Positions 14,144 to 15,707 of a stretch of DNA of 15,707 nt are shown in pieces (position 1 is the stretch's first letter; every line of letters begins with the position of its first letter). A model generated the notes under the pieces. That model searched no databases and was not told the origin of the DNA. It saw only the letters and a program-made list of their open reading frames with translations. Origin of the DNA: an uncultured Chlamydiaceae bacterium (GTDB taxonomy: Bacteria; Chlamydiota; Chlamydiia; Chlamydiales; Parachlamydiaceae); assembly GCA_945957185.1 (NCBI GenBank), contig CAMFKA010000017.1, positions 1 through 15,707 of the forward strand, in the 5' to 3' direction. The position numbers and the translations under genes are program-made.

Positions 14144-14579
14144 CGGGGTGAGAATCCTTTAGTAATTGGAGCAGTTTCCCATCGGTGACGTCTTTGATCC
14201 AGCCATCGCGATTCCATTCAGAAATTTTGAAAACTAGGTTGTTTCCCATAAGACCGACAGGTTTAAGGACTAGTGGTGAGTCTTTTTTGAAGAAAAAGAT
14301 TTCATACTGACCTAGATCAGGAGTGTTATCAGGTGTGAATTCGGTTCTACCGATGGGGATGGCAGCATTTAGCGATGTCACTAGTGCGGCTTGTTGTTCA
14401 CCGTTTAGCGTGTAGGTCTTTCCTTTATAGACAACGCTAGCCCCCTTCACTTCTTGGAAATTGACTTTAAGGTCGGAGGAGGAGCTTGAAGTGAAGTGCG
14501 GAAGAAAATTCACTGCCAGCAGGAACATAACCGCAGCAATAGAAAGGAAAATAAGCAGTTGTACTGTACGGTTGTTCAT
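14118..14579 (-). CDS. Small membrane-anchored protein of unknown function
   Basis: The 153-residue protein starts with a short polar head and one hydrophobic helix (about residues 8-27) with no obvious cleavage site or lipobox, so it is probably anchored with its bulk in the periplasm. After a run of five serines comes a compact soluble part of about 115 residues with alternating strands and conserved-looking GKTYTLNG, QYEIFFFKKD and SEWNRDGWIKD stretches. I do not recognise the family. A GAGGGGG purine run lies eight bases before the ATG at 14577-14579. The 3' end overlaps the recN start by 26 bp in another frame, and rnhC ends 53 bp upstream, so it is likely the middle gene of an rnhC-recN operon. 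Confidence 0.8.
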   Translation of the reverse strand: MNNRTVQLLIFLSIAAVMFLLAVNFLPHFTSSSSSDLKVNFQEVKGASVVYKGKTYTLNGEQQAALVTSLNAAIPIGRTEFTPDNTPDLGQYEIFFFKKDSPLVLKPVGLMGNNLVFKISEWNRDGWIKDVTDGKLLQLLKDSHPDDQPNKNP

Positions 14580-14632
14580 GAGATTGGCCCCCTCATATTA
14601 GAGATTTGGATAAAATCAGTATTTTCAATTTC

Positions 14633-15550
14633 TTACCGAATAGAGTCAAGAGTTTTGAAATGCATTTTTCCCACCTCAGGGAGAGCGTCCTCTCCATACT
14701 TTTGGACATACTCTCTTCCCGCTTTAATCGTCGCAGAAGAGGCCCCTTTAGGAAATTTCATTCCGTATTTTTTTTCCATGTCGCTGAGTCCCAAGATGAA
14801 CGCCTTTCTGGCGAGGATCGAAGCGGCAGCGACGATGATGTCGGACTCTCCGCGGTGCCTCTGCGTTAAGTCGATCTCTCCGAGATCTTTTTTTCCTTTA
14901 ATCGCCTTTTTAACGACGGATTCGTGAGCAAACTGATCGATGGTGACCGTGTGGCACCCGGTTTTTTTGACCAAGTTCTCAATTGTCGTCGCATGCGCCC
15001 ATCCTAACATGGTGTTGAGGTTTCCAAATTTTGGATACAACTCATTGTATTTGATGGGGTTGATTCTGATAACATAATGGGAGCAGAACGATTCTATCTC
15101 TTTTCCCAAACGGATAATTTCAGGATCTTTGATCTCTTTAGAATCGCGTACACCAATTTTCGCCAGGCGTTCCACCTCTTCCTTTCCACCGTATACTCCC
15201 GCAACGCAGAGGGGACCAAAAAAATCACCCTTCCCTGATTCGTCGATACCAATTCTCGCTGTAAGTGAATGATTCTCTTGTGGAATAGCGGTGGCGTGAG
15301 TGAATTGAAAAGATTTCAGAATCTGAGGTTCCAAATAAAATTCGATCAGCTCATCCATCCCTTTCCCTTGAACGACTAGTTTCCCCGACTGATAAAAAGT
15401 ACAGCTGACGTTGCTTTTTTTTGCTTGGAAGATGGTATGGGGAGGTTGGGAAAAAGTGTAGCCCATCTCTTTCAAATCTTGATGCAGCCGGTTTGCTTCG
15501 ACGACGGGGACGTTGGCAACGAAAATCCCCTTTTTGGGTGTTTGACTCAT
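14633..15550 (-). CDS. rnhC: Ribonuclease HIII
   Basis: RNase HIII cuts the RNA strand of RNA-DNA hybrids, such as those from primers and R-loops. The 305 residues show the two-part build that separates HIII from HII: an N-terminal substrate-binding TBP-like domain (about 1-85), then the RNase H fold with the family motif GIDESGKGDFFGP (101-113; catalytic Asp103 and Glu104), a DSK motif (136-138), Asp205 in TIDQF and Asp237 in SDIIVAAASILAR, giving the D-E-D-D set. The length is normal. The ribosome site is poor: no clear purine run lies just before the ATG at 15548-15550. It is the first visible gene of the minus-strand run that continues with the small membrane protein and recN. The 157 bp upstream hold no further gene. 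Confidence 0.95.
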   Translation of the reverse strand: MSQTPKKGIFVANVPVVEANRLHQDLKEMGYTFSQPPHTIFQAKKSNVSCTFYQSGKLVVQGKGMDELIEFYLEPQILKSFQFTHATAIPQENHSLTARIGIDESGKGDFFGPLCVAGVYGGKEEVERLAKIGVRDSKEIKDPEIIRLGKEIESFCSHYVIRINPIKYNELYPKFGNLNTMLGWAHATTIENLVKKTGCHTVTIDQFAHESVVKKAIKGKKDLGEIDLTQRHRGESDIIVAAASILARKAFILGLSDMEKKYGMKFPKGASSATIKAGREYVQKYGEDALPEVGKMHFKTLDSIR

Positions 15551-15571
15551 AGGTAATTCTTATTCATTTGG

Positions 15572-15600
15572 TTGCATTCATTTGTTTTTTGGTGTATAAC
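15572..15600 (+). promoter_or_regulatory. Candidate plus-strand promoter pointing out of the window
   Basis: TTGCAT (15572-15577), 17 bases, then TATAAC (15595-15600). The spacing is ideal and the -10 box matches five of six positions. No coding start follows within the remaining 107 bases, so it would serve either a gene with a long leader beyond the window or an RNA. It lies in the gap upstream of rnhC and faces away from it. Confidence 0.5.
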
Positions 15601-15616
15601 TCGGCTTTAACAAGAG

Positions 15617-15703
15617 TTTGTCATAAGTTCCTTTCCATCGCGGATGATCTCTGTCGTCTCGCGATAAAGAATGTGTGAACTTATTGTCTACTACTGTGAC
15701 AAA
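15617..15703. other. Nested inverted repeats, possible structured RNA or leader
   Basis: Three complementary pairs nest inside one another: TTTGTCA (15617-15623) with TGACAAA (15697-15703); ATAAGTTC (15623-15630) with GAACTTAT (15677-15684), sharing base 15623 with the first; and an inner 11-pair stem 15637-15647 with 15654-15665 that has one bulge, one wobble and a six-base loop. The fold is possible on either strand. On plus it would start about ten bases after the predicted transcription start near 15607; on minus it would lie 67-153 bases before the rnhC start codon. It does not match any RNA family I recognise (tmRNA, SRP RNA and RNase P were considered). Confidence 0.4.
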
Positions 15704-15707
15704 TAGG

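Noticed and set aside
15607..15624. A five-codon minus-strand mini-ORF with an AAGGA site, considered as a leader peptide for rnhC.
   Set aside because: It is too short for meaningful support and has no run of regulatory codons or attenuator next to it.

Overview
The window reads as chromosomal DNA of a member of the Chlamydiota, most likely an environmental (Parachlamydiales-type) chlamydia. The reasons are an L28 ribosomal protein with a chlamydia-like sequence, a DUF1207 outer-membrane protein with a cysteine-rich front, several signal-peptide beta-barrel proteins, a Hanks-type kinase-like protein and a Ser-rich TPR protein of the kind seen in these intracellular bacteria. The phylum assignment rests on remembered protein resemblance, not on a search. 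No tRNA, rRNA, CRISPR array, transposase or phage gene is visible.

Layout. Bases 1-51 are not genomic: they are an Illumina Nextera adapter (with what looks like its i5 index) left on the contig end, and they give the first gene a false C-terminus. From 52 to 1713 on the minus strand lie a truncated membrane protein gene and, upstream of it, a DUF1207 protein gene. A divergent promoter region (1714-1872) separates these from a plus-strand outer-membrane beta-barrel gene (1873-2757). That gene runs tail-to-tail, with a 7-bp overlap, into a minus-strand gene for a large Ser-rich TPR protein (2751-4652). A 495-bp gene-free stretch follows. It holds three copies of a G-rich repeat, two of them forming an inverted pair with G-quadruplex motifs, and the rpmB terminator. 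Then come rpmB (L28) and a small charged protein gene, both on the minus strand.

In the centre, sthA (plus) and clpB (minus) converge with no base between their stop codons. clpB has a near-consensus housekeeping promoter, and a protein-kinase-like gene (10081-11352) is divergent from it. The kinase-like gene converges on a beta-barrel protein gene (11553-12476), and a 176-bp element with 31-bp perfect terminal inverted repeats sits between the two stop codons. The right end is a minus-strand run: rnhC (RNase HIII), a small membrane-anchored protein, recN (overlapping it by 26 bp) and the beta-barrel gene with its own promoter. The last 157 bp carry a plus-strand promoter candidate and a nested inverted-repeat structure that could be an RNA fold.

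Functionally the window mixes housekeeping (translation, proteostasis, NADPH/NADH balance, DNA repair, RNA-DNA hybrid removal) with cell-envelope proteins and two genes that could act on the host. I see no clear multi-gene novel system. The points most worth following up are the adapter artefact, the two intergenic inverted-repeat elements, the kinase with a degenerate N-lobe and the structured 3' end.
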